Assembly: GCA_038380435.1 (NCBI GenBank)
Contig: JAWZYU010000005.1
Span: 34,804,001 to 34,868,000 of the forward strand
Reading direction: 5' to 3'
From: Ryuthela nishihirai
Lineage: Eukaryota; Arthropoda; Arachnida; Araneae; Heptathelidae
Length of the DNA stretch: 64,000 bases
Shown here: positions 1 to 10,890 of the stretch, piece by piece
How the letters are laid out: each line of letters starts with the position of its first letter
Position numbering within the stretch: position 1 is the stretch's first letter
The notes under the pieces: model-generated
What the model was told of the DNA's origin: nothing
Databases searched by the model: none
Seen by the model: only the letters and a program-made list of their open reading frames with translations
Position numbers and translations under genes: made by a program

Positions 1-3000
1 ATCTAGGTTGGCCTTACACCTTTTTACCATGGGTTTGTTCGTAAGTGACCCATCCACTTTATTAGGAACTAAGTTGAAGGGGACATCGAAGGTCTCGTTG
101 GAGGGGAACTGTTCCAAAACCATAGATTTTAGAAGTTCAAAATGATACTTTTCACGGTTTTTCTTTGTGAGAGATATGCCTTTGGCACACAGAATCTCGT
201 GACCGTTACTCAAACGTAGTGCATAAAATTTGGCTCCAGCACTGACATAACCGGTGATATGTACGTCACTTCCATATTTTGTAGTGATTTCGTCAACGAG
301 ACCTCCGATAAACGGGTTTTGTGCAGGTATATAGGTGTCGGTTGGAGACGTAGAATAAATCACTGAATCCATGTCCAAATACAGGGCATGATCTCCTAAT
401 TTTGACAGAAGCTCTTACAGTTTAAGTCGGATGCGACTCGTCACCATTGCAGCAAGAATCAGGCTACCACGGGTGTTTGGAGGAGTGGCAGACTCCACAG
501 GCTTGTGTGTGACTAACACTGCCTGATCACTGATCACGGCGATATTGGTGACAATCAGTGAGGCATCCGTCAAGAGCTCCATGTACTTGACAGGACAGCT
601 CACGATGATAGTCTGGGTTCGACTCATGTTCTGCGCATGTTTTCCCCATGACGAATTAAGCGAGACCTTGGAAAGAGTACGTTTTAGGCTATTTTTTTCA
701 GCTTCCGAGGGGAGGATCCGAAACCCCTCTGCCTGGAAGAAGGACTCGCAAAAGGCTTCCTTTTGCTCCTCGGTCTGCACGTCAGGGGGAAACCCAGAGT
801 AGCGCTGCTTCAACCCCAGAAAATTATGTACCCTGCATACACACTTCCCTTTTTTGTTGCAGGATCATATTGCAGAATGGTCTTAAAATGCCACATGTCG
901 TTGAATTTGAGAAGTTTGTATCCAGTGCGCATAGCCGTGTAAATTTCAAACATTGGCCAAGAACCAGTCAATGCGCGCTGGTTCACACTGTGCTGGCAAG
1001 GGGGTGCCAGTTGACCATCTGCACAGGTCCTGCAAAGGGGGAAAAGCAGCTTCCCATTACACCTGTAAGGCAGTATAGGGATAAATAGGTCGTCTGGTGC
1101 TAGCAATGTGGCATGTGCAATGCCAAAATAGTGGTCGAGACCCGTGGCGAAATCGGAGGTGATTCGAACTGGGTGACCTTTACCGAAAGGAGTCTTCTTG
1201 CAAACGTAAGGGTACAAGCTGTTGTAATCAACATAATTAAGGCTACATCCTCGGTCAGCCAATGCAAAGATGGAAAACACCTCCACTTGCCCTCCGTAGA
1301 GGTAATCACGGGTCCCTATATGCCTAATAGGCTCGATGGATTTATAAATTAATGCAATGGGCGGGTTTTTGTGCATTAACTCATCGAATTTGTGCTCCCA
1401 CATGATTTTGCAGGTTTACCCATTCGTCAATAGTTTCAAGGCCTCAAGGCGATCCATGGTTCGTGTGTTTAACAAACAAATGGTTTTCTCGTACGCTGAT
1501 CTATTTTTTCAGGGTTGAAACATTTCAAGCAATGATGAAGGTAACACCCTAAAAATTCCTAAAAACAACGGGTACTGTGACACATGCTGTCCAGTTTGTA
1601 TTGGCCAATTTTAAATTCGCCTCCGGGCGATCACGCAGTCTGAATTTTAATATTGTCCTTGGAAGCCTCATACTCTAACCATGCGAGAGATTTCAAGGAC
1701 TGCTGGTCATTACTTGCTGAATACCTCTGGGCAGGGCACACACCAAGGGTAATCTTTTGCAAAAACTTCCCACGGAAAATGCGTAAGCAAGCGCTAGCAA
1801 TTGTGAGGTCATGTGCGAAGGGGTCTACGCCTGTTAGGTTTAAAATTTCCTGACGGAAAGCTTGGGCACCTCGCCGTAACAGCTCTGTATCTGCCTTGCA
1901 GTAATACAGAAGCTGTTGTTGAAAGTCCCAGGGTTCAAGGCTTGCTGTGGCATACCACTGATCAAACGCTGACAGGGTTTCAGGCTCCATGTCTTCGGGA
2001 TGGAAAAAAGCCGATCAGGGATGGGTCCTGCATACTGTAGATTTTCCTCCTTCACGAATTTAAAGGGGAAAAAACCTTTCACCGTCTCCAAGTTGAAGGT
2101 CTTTGTAAAGGAGCAAAGAGGAGCCTAAATAAAGGATAACGTGTCGATAAACCTTATTTTAAGGCCAGGTAAAAAGATACGTAAAATTTTAGATCCATCG
2201 AACACGAGATCCGGCTTTAAAAATTTTCTGTACAGGTAACTAATGATAAGCATGCTATTAAAGCCTTTCAGATTATGTGCTAGTACTGTGACGTCCTTGA
2301 ATCGTTGAACCCCGGAACGTTCTTCACCAAGAAGCCAGTACATAAAGGCGTCCGTTTCCGGGAATGAGGCGTAAACCCACTCTTCATCCACCTGGTACGT
2401 GACCACACACAGTATAGGTTTCAATGATCAGTTGGCACACTGCACAATCTCTAAGTAGAAGAATTAAGTTTACAGGGTTTTTTTAATCCGACGAGCAGAA
2501 GCATAACTGCACATGGCTGTAATCACCTTCGGGCACAACGTCGGTGAGCATTTCTTCGTGCAGGTCATGTAACACAGGGAGGAAATCGTGTGCTTCAACA
2601 TCGTCCATTCCGCCGAGTCGGAAGCTTGTCGACACAAATTGCGTCTTGAACTTGACGGAGTTATAGTTGCAGACATTCGTCACAGTGTAGTGGGGTGAAA
2701 CAGCCGGAGAACTCACAGCAAGATTAGACTTTGCAGAGGTGATGTCACGAACACTTGAACCAGGAGGTGAGCTGCCCTGCAGGATGGTTGGAATGTAGGA
2801 GCGTGCAGTGAGACGATGGGCTGTTAATGAGAGTTTCATCTGTCGAAGAACCTTTCCACCTCTCTGGAGAGCAGGGAGACACACACGTTTCGAAGATGCA
2901 GGAACCTCAGGTGAGGAAGGTCTCTTGGCAGCATTCTCCAGTCTGTCCACACTGTTTAACAGGCTTTCAAACGAACGGACTACCTCGTTCCTCTCAGCAT

Positions 3001-3043
3001 TCATCTCACTAGCAAGCGAAAATTCTCTGACGGTCGACATCAC
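1..3043 (-). pseudogene. Broken protein-primed DNA polymerase B of a Maverick/Polinton or adintovirus-like element
   Basis: Reading leftward from 3043, the minus strand encodes pieces of a family-B, protein-primed DNA polymerase, the replicase of Polintons and adintoviruses. Seen directly: a 186-codon N-terminal block (2483-3043); an exonuclease-type AHNLKGFNS and FIDTLSF segment (2125-2424); an exonuclease-type YYCKADTE segment (1631-1990); polymerase motif A, DYNSLYPYV (810-1403); motif B, LNSSWGKH (415-813); and motif C, YLDMDS (about 363-385). The last frame stays open to base 1. Breaks: in-frame TAA at 415-417, a frame change near 810-840, a scrambled stretch at 1404-1630, a frame change near 1985-2010, a stop near 2122, and disruption at 2425-2482, where the first exonuclease acidic motif is not visible and may be deleted. 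The family call rests on motif order; choosing between Polinton and adintovirus would need capsid genes outside the window. It is an old, inactive endogenous copy. Confidence 0.88.
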
Positions 3044-3149
3044 TCAACGGCTGACTGAGAACAGAGAGCTAAACTAACTGACAGGACATAGAAAGTTTCT
3101 GACAGCAGAATGACAGTTAGTGAGTCTGCAGAGTTTATATACTGCCGCC

Positions 3150-3600
3150 ATTATCTAATACATCTTGCGACATGACCAAAGTCGGATGGCCTTACATCTG
3201 GTGATCCCTCACGTGAGCTAGTGTGCAACCGTGTTATTGACTTAGCTTCTATTTTAAAAACATTATCAGCGTAAATGCAAACACTGTGAAGCGCTGTGCA
3301 CTCGTCCTCTTGATCCCCAGACCGATAAGTTGTAAGATCAAATTTATATTGTGCGATTGCTGACATCGATAAATGACCGCTGCCAAGCTGTAAATATTAA
3401 AATGCGCATTCTTATCGGCACCAAATGTAAACACTGTGGCAGCGTCTGCACTCGTCCTCTTGAACCCATACTGATAAGTGATTGCACCAGGACCGTGTGT
3501 CGCATGATATGTTGAAAGTCCGATTGCACCCATCGATAAGCAATCCCGTCGTATGATTTGAAGGAAGGTCAATTCGTACCACGCGATTATTGGCACAGAT
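3150..3600. promoter_or_regulatory. Upstream region of the polymerase relic with an internal duplication and GATAAG-like words
   Basis: Two imperfect copies of a segment (about 3264-3332 and 3413-3480) share the words AAACACTGTG and ACTCGTCCTCTTGA, offset by about 149 bp. GATAAG-like words occur at 3323-3329, 3365-3373, 3411-3418 (reverse), 3471-3480 and 3531-3540. The region lies immediately 5' of the polymerase start. A regulatory or terminal-repeat role is inference. The small ORFs here are by-products of the repeat. Confidence 0.4.
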
Positions 3601-3609
3601 GAAAGATTA

Positions 3610-5069
3610 GAGACTTCGGAAAAATTTTCACTGCTGAGAGTGATCCGTCAATAAAACGTGGTCCGGGGTGAGGTACTGAACGTCTGTTGTGTGTTCTTAA
3701 GCAGGTCTTATATGTTACCCCTACAGACCATATTACACCTCAATATCATTTCATAATTACAAATGATTTATTTTTAAATCAGATTTTACTCCTTTTATTA
3801 ATTTTTTACCCAATGGTATTTTCTGTGGGACAGTCTTTTAAAACAGTTACTGCAGGATAGTCCTTCTTCTAGTGAAGGTCGAATTCGCAAAATACGGGGA
3901 CCTTGTTCAAGGATTGCATCAACCATCCAGCAAGGGGTTGCCACCTAAAGTTTAGTGGGACTTGGCAAATTTCAGATGAACGTGGACACCAAAGGAGTTT
4001 GGTGAAGTTTTAATAGAATGAACTTTTGATAATTGGGTTTAAAAAAGGGGAGGGGGGTTTTAATGAGTGTTTAATTAATAAGGAATAAAAATGGGTAATA
4101 CAACTTTGGGAGTTGATTTTCTGTGAGTGACTGCTATCGAAAGTTTTGCAATTATTTAGAAACTTGCATCATCCCTTTCTGTGTAAGGTTGCCACCCATG
4201 CAATTATTCTGAGGCTTGCATCATCCGATCGTTGCCACCCGAAGTTTAGTCGGTAAGGGACTTTTTCGGAGATTAAGGGGGGCTTAAAATATAAGGGGTC
4301 AACCAGGGGGTCTGAAATAAAGAAAAATCGGGACTATTCGAGAAGGAGGGTTTAAAATATAGGTGGGTCAACCAGGGGTCTTTAATGACGGGTTGGCTGA
4401 AAAATCGGGAAATTAGCGCTAAAATAGGGGTTTTTCCGAAAATAGCACTCCTCATAGACGCCAGAGGTTAAAAAGGGGGGAAGGAAGTGTTTTTAATAAG
4501 GGGGAGAAATTTTAAATAAGGGAATTTAATTATGAATTATTAATTATGGATTATTAATTATGAATATTAATAAGGGGCGTGTTCAATGACGTCATAGGGG
4601 GAAAGCACTGTGCATGGGGAAACCGTGGAATGGGACTATACTACTAACCAATAACATAAAAACATGACATACTAGCCATTTTTAAGGCCAGATCTGAAAT
4701 TTAGCACCTGAAAAATAGTTAAAGGCAGCTACAATTGTTCATGTTATAAAAACCTTGTAAACCAGTGTAATCTGTGATAGAACTTTTAGGTTCGTATTCC
4801 TACCCTTTTGATACAGCTACTTTTGGAAAGAGGTTTCATTATAACAAATATCCTTAGAGAGAATAAATTTTCAAATGCAGCTTTCCCAAACTTGCATATA
4901 AGGCATTTTAAGATGCGATGTAAATTGCTGTAATTTTCAATATAAATTGTATTTTTCTTTAAAATTTTTTCTAAGCGAAACAGCCTAACCCTTTGTCCTT
5001 GTTGTGATTTTATGGTTTAGGCATAATTTTTTATGGCAAAATTAAGGATTTAAAAGTTTAGGATTTTAT
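3610..5069. other. Intergenic, G-rich, small tandem duplication, no gene seen
   Basis: No coding potential is visible. A short direct duplication around 4281-4331 and 4350-4408 shares TAAAATATA, GGGTCAACCAGGGG and AAAAATCGGGA. The phrase GTTGCCACC followed by AAGTTTAG also recurs near 3939 and 4230. 4540-4575 is a run of ATTAATTATGAAT words. Confidence 0.5.
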
Positions 5070-5361
5070 GGCAAAATTCCCCGCCCTGCCCACGGTCAGT
5101 AGGGGACACCGATGGGCTTGGAAAGGCCGCCGTCCGTCGGATGGGACGTTAAGCCGTGGCTCCGTGTGCGGGAGAGCCATGCCCTGTGCACGTTAAAGAA
5201 CACGCTGGATGGCCTTGACGGGAGGCTACCATCTGTCTCCCAACAGCTGTTCTGGTGGGTGGCCTCCCCCGGCCTTCTCTGAGCCTATGGGGTCCATGTA
5301 ACCAGGCCATTTAGCCCATGGTGTGCAAAAAAGTGCCGCTCAGAAGTAAAGCAACCCAACT
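5070..5361 (+). mobile_element. SINE-A copy, tRNA head missing
   Basis: Body and tail of SINE-A, from GCAAAATTCCCCGCCCTGCC to AGTGCCGCTCAGAAGTAAAG and CAACCCAAC. The tRNA-like head is absent, so the copy is 5'-truncated. Length is about 290 bp against about 385 for complete copies. Confidence 0.9.
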
Positions 5362-5841
5362 GTCAACATACAAATCTAGAACTGGATAGTACAAACACAC
5401 AGTTGTTTACGTCGTGGAAAAAAAGTATTGAAGAACATTAAGTCTAAAAACAATCTAGTCTCTCACACATAAAAGAAAACTGCAAGGTTTACAAAGATTT
5501 ATTGATAGTGGATAAATGTACACAACAAATGTCTAAGTGGGGCATAAAAAAATGGCGTAAAGGAAGATTAATTCTTCGTACATTACGAAGCCTTAAGAAC
5601 TTTTGTTAATGTCTTTTTCTTCCGCATCAATTAATTTGAAACTATTGTACATTTCTAAACTTCAAGAAACACAACGGTATTGTCATTTGTAAACGAAAGT
5701 TTCCCTTTTACTTGTGTGTGGTGAGTCAGCAACGGAAATTTGCGGTCTTTGGCCAGTTTCTCAGTTAATAGCTTTAAACACTACTGCTAGCTTTCAAAAG
5801 AAAAATCTTAACATTGGGGAAGTCTTGAAAGTCCTCTAAGG

Positions 5842-6045
5842 CAGGGGTTCACATAGTGGGGTACGCGGTAAAATATTTTGGAATAAGCCGTGAGAGCTTA
5901 AAAAGTCGCTAGCCATCTAGTAAGAAAGTCGCTAAGTTGGCATTATTATACTATAACTATAGTTTTATCTATCTATATAAGGGGCACGCCAGTTACATAC
6001 ACATTTCCAGGGGGTACGTGAAGCATAAAAGATTGAGAATCACTG
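5842..6045. mobile_element. hAT-type miniature element with perfect 8-bp TSD
   Basis: A 204-bp element with hAT-like ends: left CAGGGGTTCACATAG, right (reverse) CAGTGATTCTCAATC. It is flanked by CTCTAAGG at 5834-5841 and 6046-6053. It contains no ORF. The internal words GGGGGTACGTGAAGCATAAAA and CTATAACTATAGTTTTAT match the element at 59998-60224 in the opposite orientation, so both belong to one non-autonomous family. Confidence 0.88.
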
Positions 6046-6053
6046 CTCTAAGG

Positions 6054-7085
6054 TATGAGTAGTTAAGAAATCAACTATGCAACTATTTTTTCTTTTACAA
6101 AACGACGACATAATTCGTGCATTTGGGAGCGAAACGACTGAAACCAAAAGCAGATTCCATGTAAATATCACAGAATTGCATATAGTATTTCTTCATTGGT
6201 ATGGAAGGATTTAAATAGATGTTTTTAAACTGTATAAAAATAACATTTCAAAACTCCAGTTCTTTTATTATGAATGAATTTGATAACGAACGAATATCAG
6301 TGCCCACCAAATTTGCAATAACCGGATTCTACTCAATATACATTTCACCAGACACAAAAGAATTCCAATTTGAATTGCCTCATAAATAAACCGCATAATC
6401 AGAATGACATCGTGAAACAAAGACTTGAGCTCGAGTTAAGAACACTTCCTTCCCGAAATCCTAACCACCACACCGAATTCTGAAACTGCATAACCTGTAG
6501 AGCAATCGCAATACCTAACGCATTTATATTACAATGTACCACACATTACTACAACATCAACGGTATTCTTCGATTTGCATATGATTATGTTACAGTTTTA
6601 CAAACAGGACCCATAATCCTTTCATTTAATGAATGACTATTGTTTCACTTGGAGTAAAAGAAGCATCCGCTCAATCTGGACTGATGTGCGTGACCTCGCG
6701 CTCTGCTAGAAAGCAGCTAACGGTTGCCGCTGACGCCTGTCACGCGAGCAGATATCATGCACACCGTGAATTACGTCGACGCATCCGGCAGTCGTGATGT
6801 GACTTAATAGAACAATTGTGTGTACAAAACTCCCTCTCCGCCTTATTTCTGGATATGCTTGTTTCGTTGATTCTTTGGTGTGAATCAATTTACATTTAAA
6901 TCACACTTGGAAAATGTCCGCTTCGTAGCTGAAGTAGAAATAATTATCAATTAATTTCGCAAGGTTGAAAAACTTTTCGACATTTCAATGTCGTTTTTCC
7001 TCTTCTGCTAAGTCGTGGCGATGTCGTCAAAGATTTCGAGTAGTTATGACATTTTCATTTTATTCAAATTAAGTTATAACGGGGT
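6054..7085. other. Unannotated AT-rich sequence
   Basis: No gene, RNA or repeat was recognised. The 60-codon ORF on the minus strand at 6706-6888 has no recognisable feature and is probably chance. Confidence 0.5.
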
Positions 7086-7088
7086 GAG

Positions 7089-7196
7089 AGTTGGTGTTTT
7101 ACCTCTTTGAAAAAGTTTTGTGCACACAGTGTACTAAATATGCTGGTTATAAAGACCCCAAAAGGCTCAGACATAGGTTGACAGAATTGCTTACCC
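7089..7196 (-). mobile_element. SINE-A tail fragment
   Basis: Degenerate SINE-A tail (reverse) with GTTTTACCTCT, TTTGTGCACAC and AAGGCTCAGA. It lies directly before another SINE-A tail at about 7198, so two tails are in tandem. Confidence 0.7.
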
Positions 7197-7197
7197 A

Positions 7198-7605
7198 GGG
7201 GTTGGATTGGATTGTTTTACCTCTGAACGAACTTTTTTTGGACACAATAGGTTAATTGCTCAGGTTACATGGACCTCAAAGGTTGGGTAAAAAAAAGGTA
7301 AGGACCAAAAGGTTGGGGGAAAAAGGACCCACTGGGCAGCTGTTAGGACACAGATGGAAGACATTTTTTAAGGCCATTGAGCGAGTTATTTAACGTACAC
7401 AGGGTAAGGCTCTTCTGCACACAGGGCCACTGCTTTACGTCCTATCCTAAGGAGTGGGCCTTTCCAAGCCCTTCGGTGTCATCTTCCTCACCGAGGGCAG
7501 AGTAGGGGTTTAGCGGAGATAAATCTCATTGCTGGCACAAGTGGGATTCGAACCTAAGCTAATCATGGTCAAAGCCGATAATTCCGACAACCGCTGCAAG
7601 CCCGA
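7198..7605 (-). mobile_element. Old, diverged SINE-A copy
   Basis: A recognisable but heavily mutated SINE-A in reverse: tail GGATTGTTTTACCTCTGA, body AGCTGTTAGG and CCTTTCCAAGCC, then GCGGAGATAAATCTCA and a decayed tRNA head with GGGATTCGAACC. It is much more diverged than its neighbour at 7742-8128. Confidence 0.85.
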
Positions 7606-7741
7606 ACCCTTAGCAATGATATGTTGGGACAGAAAGGTGGAAGTAGCCCACCAATGGGAAGTCTCAACGGACAAGGAATAGATTAGAAAAGCGTTCTATA
7701 CTATACGATAAACTTCCAATACTACCCTGTCTTTGGTCAGA

Positions 7742-8128
7742 AGGGTTGGGTTGTTTTACCTCTGAGCGGCACTTTTTTGCACACCATGGGCTAAATGGCC
7801 AGGTCACATGGACCCCGAAGGCTCAGAGAAGGTTGGGGGAGGGGACCCACTGGAACAGCTGTTGGGAGACAGATGGTGACCTCCCGTCAAGGCCATCCAG
7901 CGTGTTCTTTAACGTGCACAGGGTATGGCTCTCCCGCACACGGGGCCACGGCTTAACGTCCCATCCGACGGACGGCGGCCTTTCCAAGCCCATCGGTGTC
8001 CCCTACTGACCGTGGGCAGGGCGGGGGAATTTTGCGGAGATAAATCTCAACGCTGACCCAGCTGGGACTCGAACCTGGGAACTACAGATTACGAGCCTGG
8101 CGCGCTACCGACTGAGCCACCCCCGCCC
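7742..8128 (-). mobile_element. SINE-A, full length
   Basis: Complete SINE-A in reverse, tail at the left and tRNA head (GGGACTCGAACC, CTACCGACTGAGCCACC) at the right. The 36 bases left of the tail (7706-7741) match, in reverse complement, the sequence after the tail of the SINE-A at 8940-9324. The two copies are therefore arms of an inverted repeat (7706-8128 and 8941-9363). Confidence 0.95.
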
Positions 8129-8249
8129 CAGCTAGACAGAGAAAGGCATTGGAGCTAGATTAGTTGCTCCTGTTCTCGACAATTCTGACCCAAACAGACT
8201 ATATGCTACCTTTAGATATGTTGTTTAGATGTCACCTTTCTATCTGAGG

Positions 8250-8370
8250 CCTGGGTTAGCAGAGGAAAATCTCAACACTGACACGGTTGGGACTTGAACT
8301 TGGGAACTGTAGATTACGTGCCTTGGCGTGCTACCTACTAGAACCGCCAACCACCCCACCCCTCTCCAGC
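8250..8370 (-). mobile_element. SINE-A head fragment
   Basis: Only the leader and tRNA-like head are present: AAAATCTCAACACTGAC, GGGACTTGAACTTGGGAAC and a decayed A box. It shares the orientation of its left neighbour. Confidence 0.75.
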
Positions 8371-8873
8371 TACATTTCTTAATTTTCTTCACTGCCACGA
8401 TGTCCGTAAATTCTTTCATGTCATTTTTTTGTCTCATTAAATTCTTTGATGAAAAAAAAAAAATCTGGATTTCTTTTCGTTTACAAATATTTCGACGAAA
8501 ATTATCGTGAAATAGTGAAGAACAACTCGTAACGTATTGATTTTTGCTGAAAACAAAAGTAAAATTATCTGTTATTTTTGGTACTGCACGGATAATGAAA
8601 ACTAATTCAAGATAGCGTTTCATATTGCGGAAAATAAATAGCCCTTTTAAGATAGGAGACGATATAATTTAACCTTGACGGATAGCTATTGGTCATCAAT
8701 ATTTCGGAGGAAATGTTGACGAAGCAATGCTTCTCTCAAACAATTCTGTTTCTCTCGGAATCAAATCAGCCACAAAATCTCCGTAGAGAGTAGCAAAGAA
8801 AATGAAAAGCTTTTCCTTTTGTTAAACCGAAGAAATTATGTTGGTATATTTAAATGAAAAAGGACGAACATGG

Positions 8874-8939
8874 ACCATGGCTTACATCCTATCGACAGAG
8901 GCGGCCTTTCCAAGATTATAGGTGTTTCCTTCTGACCAA
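8874..8939 (-). mobile_element. Old SINE-A, left part, split by a nested SINE-A
   Basis: GGCGGCCTTTCCAAG and TTCTGACCAA are diverged SINE-A body sequence. The element resumes after the nested insertion, at about 9325-9435 (GGACAGGGTAGTATTGGAAG, TTTATCGGAGA, then a decayed head). The nested element sits between two copies of CCTTCTGACCAA. Confidence 0.75.
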
Positions 8940-9324
8940 AGGGGTGGGGGTGGCTCAGTCGGTAGCGCACCAGGCTCGTAATCTGTAGTTACCAGGTTCG
9001 AGTCCCAGCTGGGTCAGTGTTGAGATTTTTCTCCGCAAAATTCCCCGCCCTGCCCGCGGTCAGTAGGGGACACCGATGGGCTTGGAAAGGCCGCCGTCCG
9101 TCGGATGGGACGTCAAGCCGTGGCCCCGTGTGCGGGAGAGCCATACTCTGTGCACGTTAAAGAACACGCTGGATGGCCTTGACGGGAGGCTACCATCTGT
9201 CTCCCAACAGCTGTTCCAGTGGGTCCCCTCCCACAACCTTCTCTGAGCCTTCTGGGTCCATGTGACCTGTCCATTTAGCCAATGGTGTGCAAAAAAGTGC
9301 CGCTCAGAGGTAAAACAACCCAAC
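8940..9324 (+). mobile_element. SINE-A, full length, reference copy for the family
   Basis: A tRNA-derived retroposon of about 385 bp. The head carries a pol III A box (TGGCTCAGTCGG, 8951-8962) and B box (GGTTCGAGTCC, 8995-9005). Its anticodon-loop equivalent is CTCGTAA (8975-8981). The tRNA-unrelated body includes GTCAGTAGGGGACACCGATG, CCGTCCGTCGGATGGGACGT and GTGCACGTTAAAGAACACGC, and the tail is GTGCCGCTCAGAGGTAAAAC plus AACCCAAC. The 12-bp target-site duplication CCTTCTGACCAA lies at 8928-8939 and 9325-9336. Young copies are closely similar, so the family was recently active. The antisense strand gives an ~87-codon ORF in many copies; I regard it as non-coding. The autonomous partner LINE is not identified. 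Confidence 0.96.
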
Positions 9325-9435
9325 CCTTCTGACCAAGGACAGGGTAGTATTGGAAGTTTATCGGAGACCTATTTTCAACCCTGGCACTGTTGGGACCGGA
9401 ACCTAGGAATTGCATATTAATAGCTTGCCGTTGAA
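9325..9435 (-). mobile_element. Old SINE-A, right part, beyond the nested copy
   Basis: Continuation of the old element at 8874-8939. It holds the leader and head remnants GGACAGGGTAG, TTTATCGGAGA, CAACCCTGGCACTG and GGGACCGGAACC. Confidence 0.7.
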
Positions 9436-9479
9436 ATCGTTAAGAACGGTTAACGATTTCAACAGAGGAAGCCTTCTGC

Positions 9480-10890
9480 ATATAATACTGTGCATTAGAT
9501 ACTGCGGAGGAAGTCTTGCAGTGCAGATGGCTGACTGAAAGTTTGAATATCTGTTATAATAAAGCCATGGTTCCTAAGGATTTTACCAGAGCTATTATTA
9601 TCACTATTTTTTTTTAAAAAGTGATCCCAGTTCTTGTGATGCTTTTAGGAGTATCACCCTACTTTCTGTTCCAGGTAAGGTTCTTTGCATGATTGTGCTT
9701 AACAGAATTAAGAATCTGTAAATATTTTGTGTATGTATAGATCAGATATTTTCCCTCGGACAGATCTTGAGAAATGTTTAGAGTTTCAGAAACCTTTCTT
9801 TACTAGATTTGTTGATTTCAAAAAGGCTTTTGACTCAATTGATTGGCATAATTTGTGGTTGATTATGAGATCGTATGGCATATCAGACAAGTTAGTTAAC
9901 ATAATGAAAACCTCCAAAATAACACTGAATCGTGTGTCACATTTGGTAAGGCTTGTAGCAATTGATTAGCATTGCTTCTGGTGTTTGACAAGAGAACAAG
10001 GGTGCCTTTTGTATCCTTTTCTCTTTAGTTTGGTTATTAATTATGTTATGCGAAATTCATTGCAAGGGAAAGATTTTGGCCTTAAATGGGCTGGAGATAC
10101 GAAAATTTCTGATTTAATTATGCTGATGATTCAGCCCTTTTGGCAAATAATTTTGATGAGATTAACGTTTTCATTCGAGCTGTTGATGAGACTGGTAGTA
10201 GAGTAGGTTTGGTTATAAACAGAGAGAAAACTAAAGTGATGAAAATTGGTCAGGCAGGCTATGATTCAGTTAATCTGAATAGTTCCAGTCATGAACAGGT
10301 GTCGTAGTTTAATTATCTTGGGAGCTATGTAACAGATACTGGTGATGTGCGGTATGAGATTAACAGACGAATAGGGATTTTAAGAATCTATGGAGAGTGT
10401 GGAGATTATGAATTAGACTGTAAAATAGTTTTGTTCTTTCTAGGTTTGGTTATGGTAGTGAAACTTGGACGCTTTGTAAACAAGATAATAGGAAACTTGA
10501 TGCTTTTGATTCTAGATGCTTACTAGTATCTTGGGCATTTGGTGGTTCAACTTTGTAAGTAATGATGAGGTTAGGCAAAGGAGTCGGCAACCTTCTTTAA
10601 CAGCATATTGTGCAGAGAGACTCCGTTGGTTTGGTCATGTTGCCCGTATGGATAATTATAAATTAGCGAATAGGGTTATGAACACTTTGCCTAAGGCCTC
10701 AGAAAGAGGGGGAGACCTAGAATGCAGTGGGCAGACAATGTGAAATAGGACCTTGTTAGAATTGGTCTACAGTGGCCAGATGCAGCAGATGTGGCTCAGG
10801 ACAGATGCGTTTGGAGAATTAAATTGCTCAATCTGGTTGGACAGCCGTAGCTCATGGCTGCTTAAGGATGATGATGTTGATCATGATGGG
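9480..10890 (+). pseudogene. 5'-truncated, decayed LINE reverse transcriptase
   Basis: Fragments in all three frames give a non-LTR reverse transcriptase. A VPKDF-type entry lies around 9575; LLSVPGKV near 9655; the motif A region VDFKKAFDSIDW near 9810-9850; QGCLLYPFLFSLVINYVMR near 9995-10050; and the catalytic YADD near 10108-10125 in a shifted frame. The C-terminal part, RLRWFGHVARMDNYKLANRV, lies at about 10618-10677. Stops and frameshifts (for example at 9967-9969 and 10204-10206) make it non-functional. No endonuclease domain is present. It ends in a GATGATG-type simple repeat at about 10865-10890, as does the related copy at 39708-40150. The clade is not assigned. Confidence 0.9.

Noticed and set aside
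3249..3596. Minus-strand 115- and 71-codon ORFs upstream of the polymerase
   Set aside because: They arise from the duplicated segment and have no recognisable motif.
7746..8009. Recurring ~87-codon ORF starting MGCFTSERHFFAHHGLNG, seen at about ten places
   Set aside because: It is the antisense strand of SINE-A in every case. Frames break wherever the SINE is mutated. Not a gene family.
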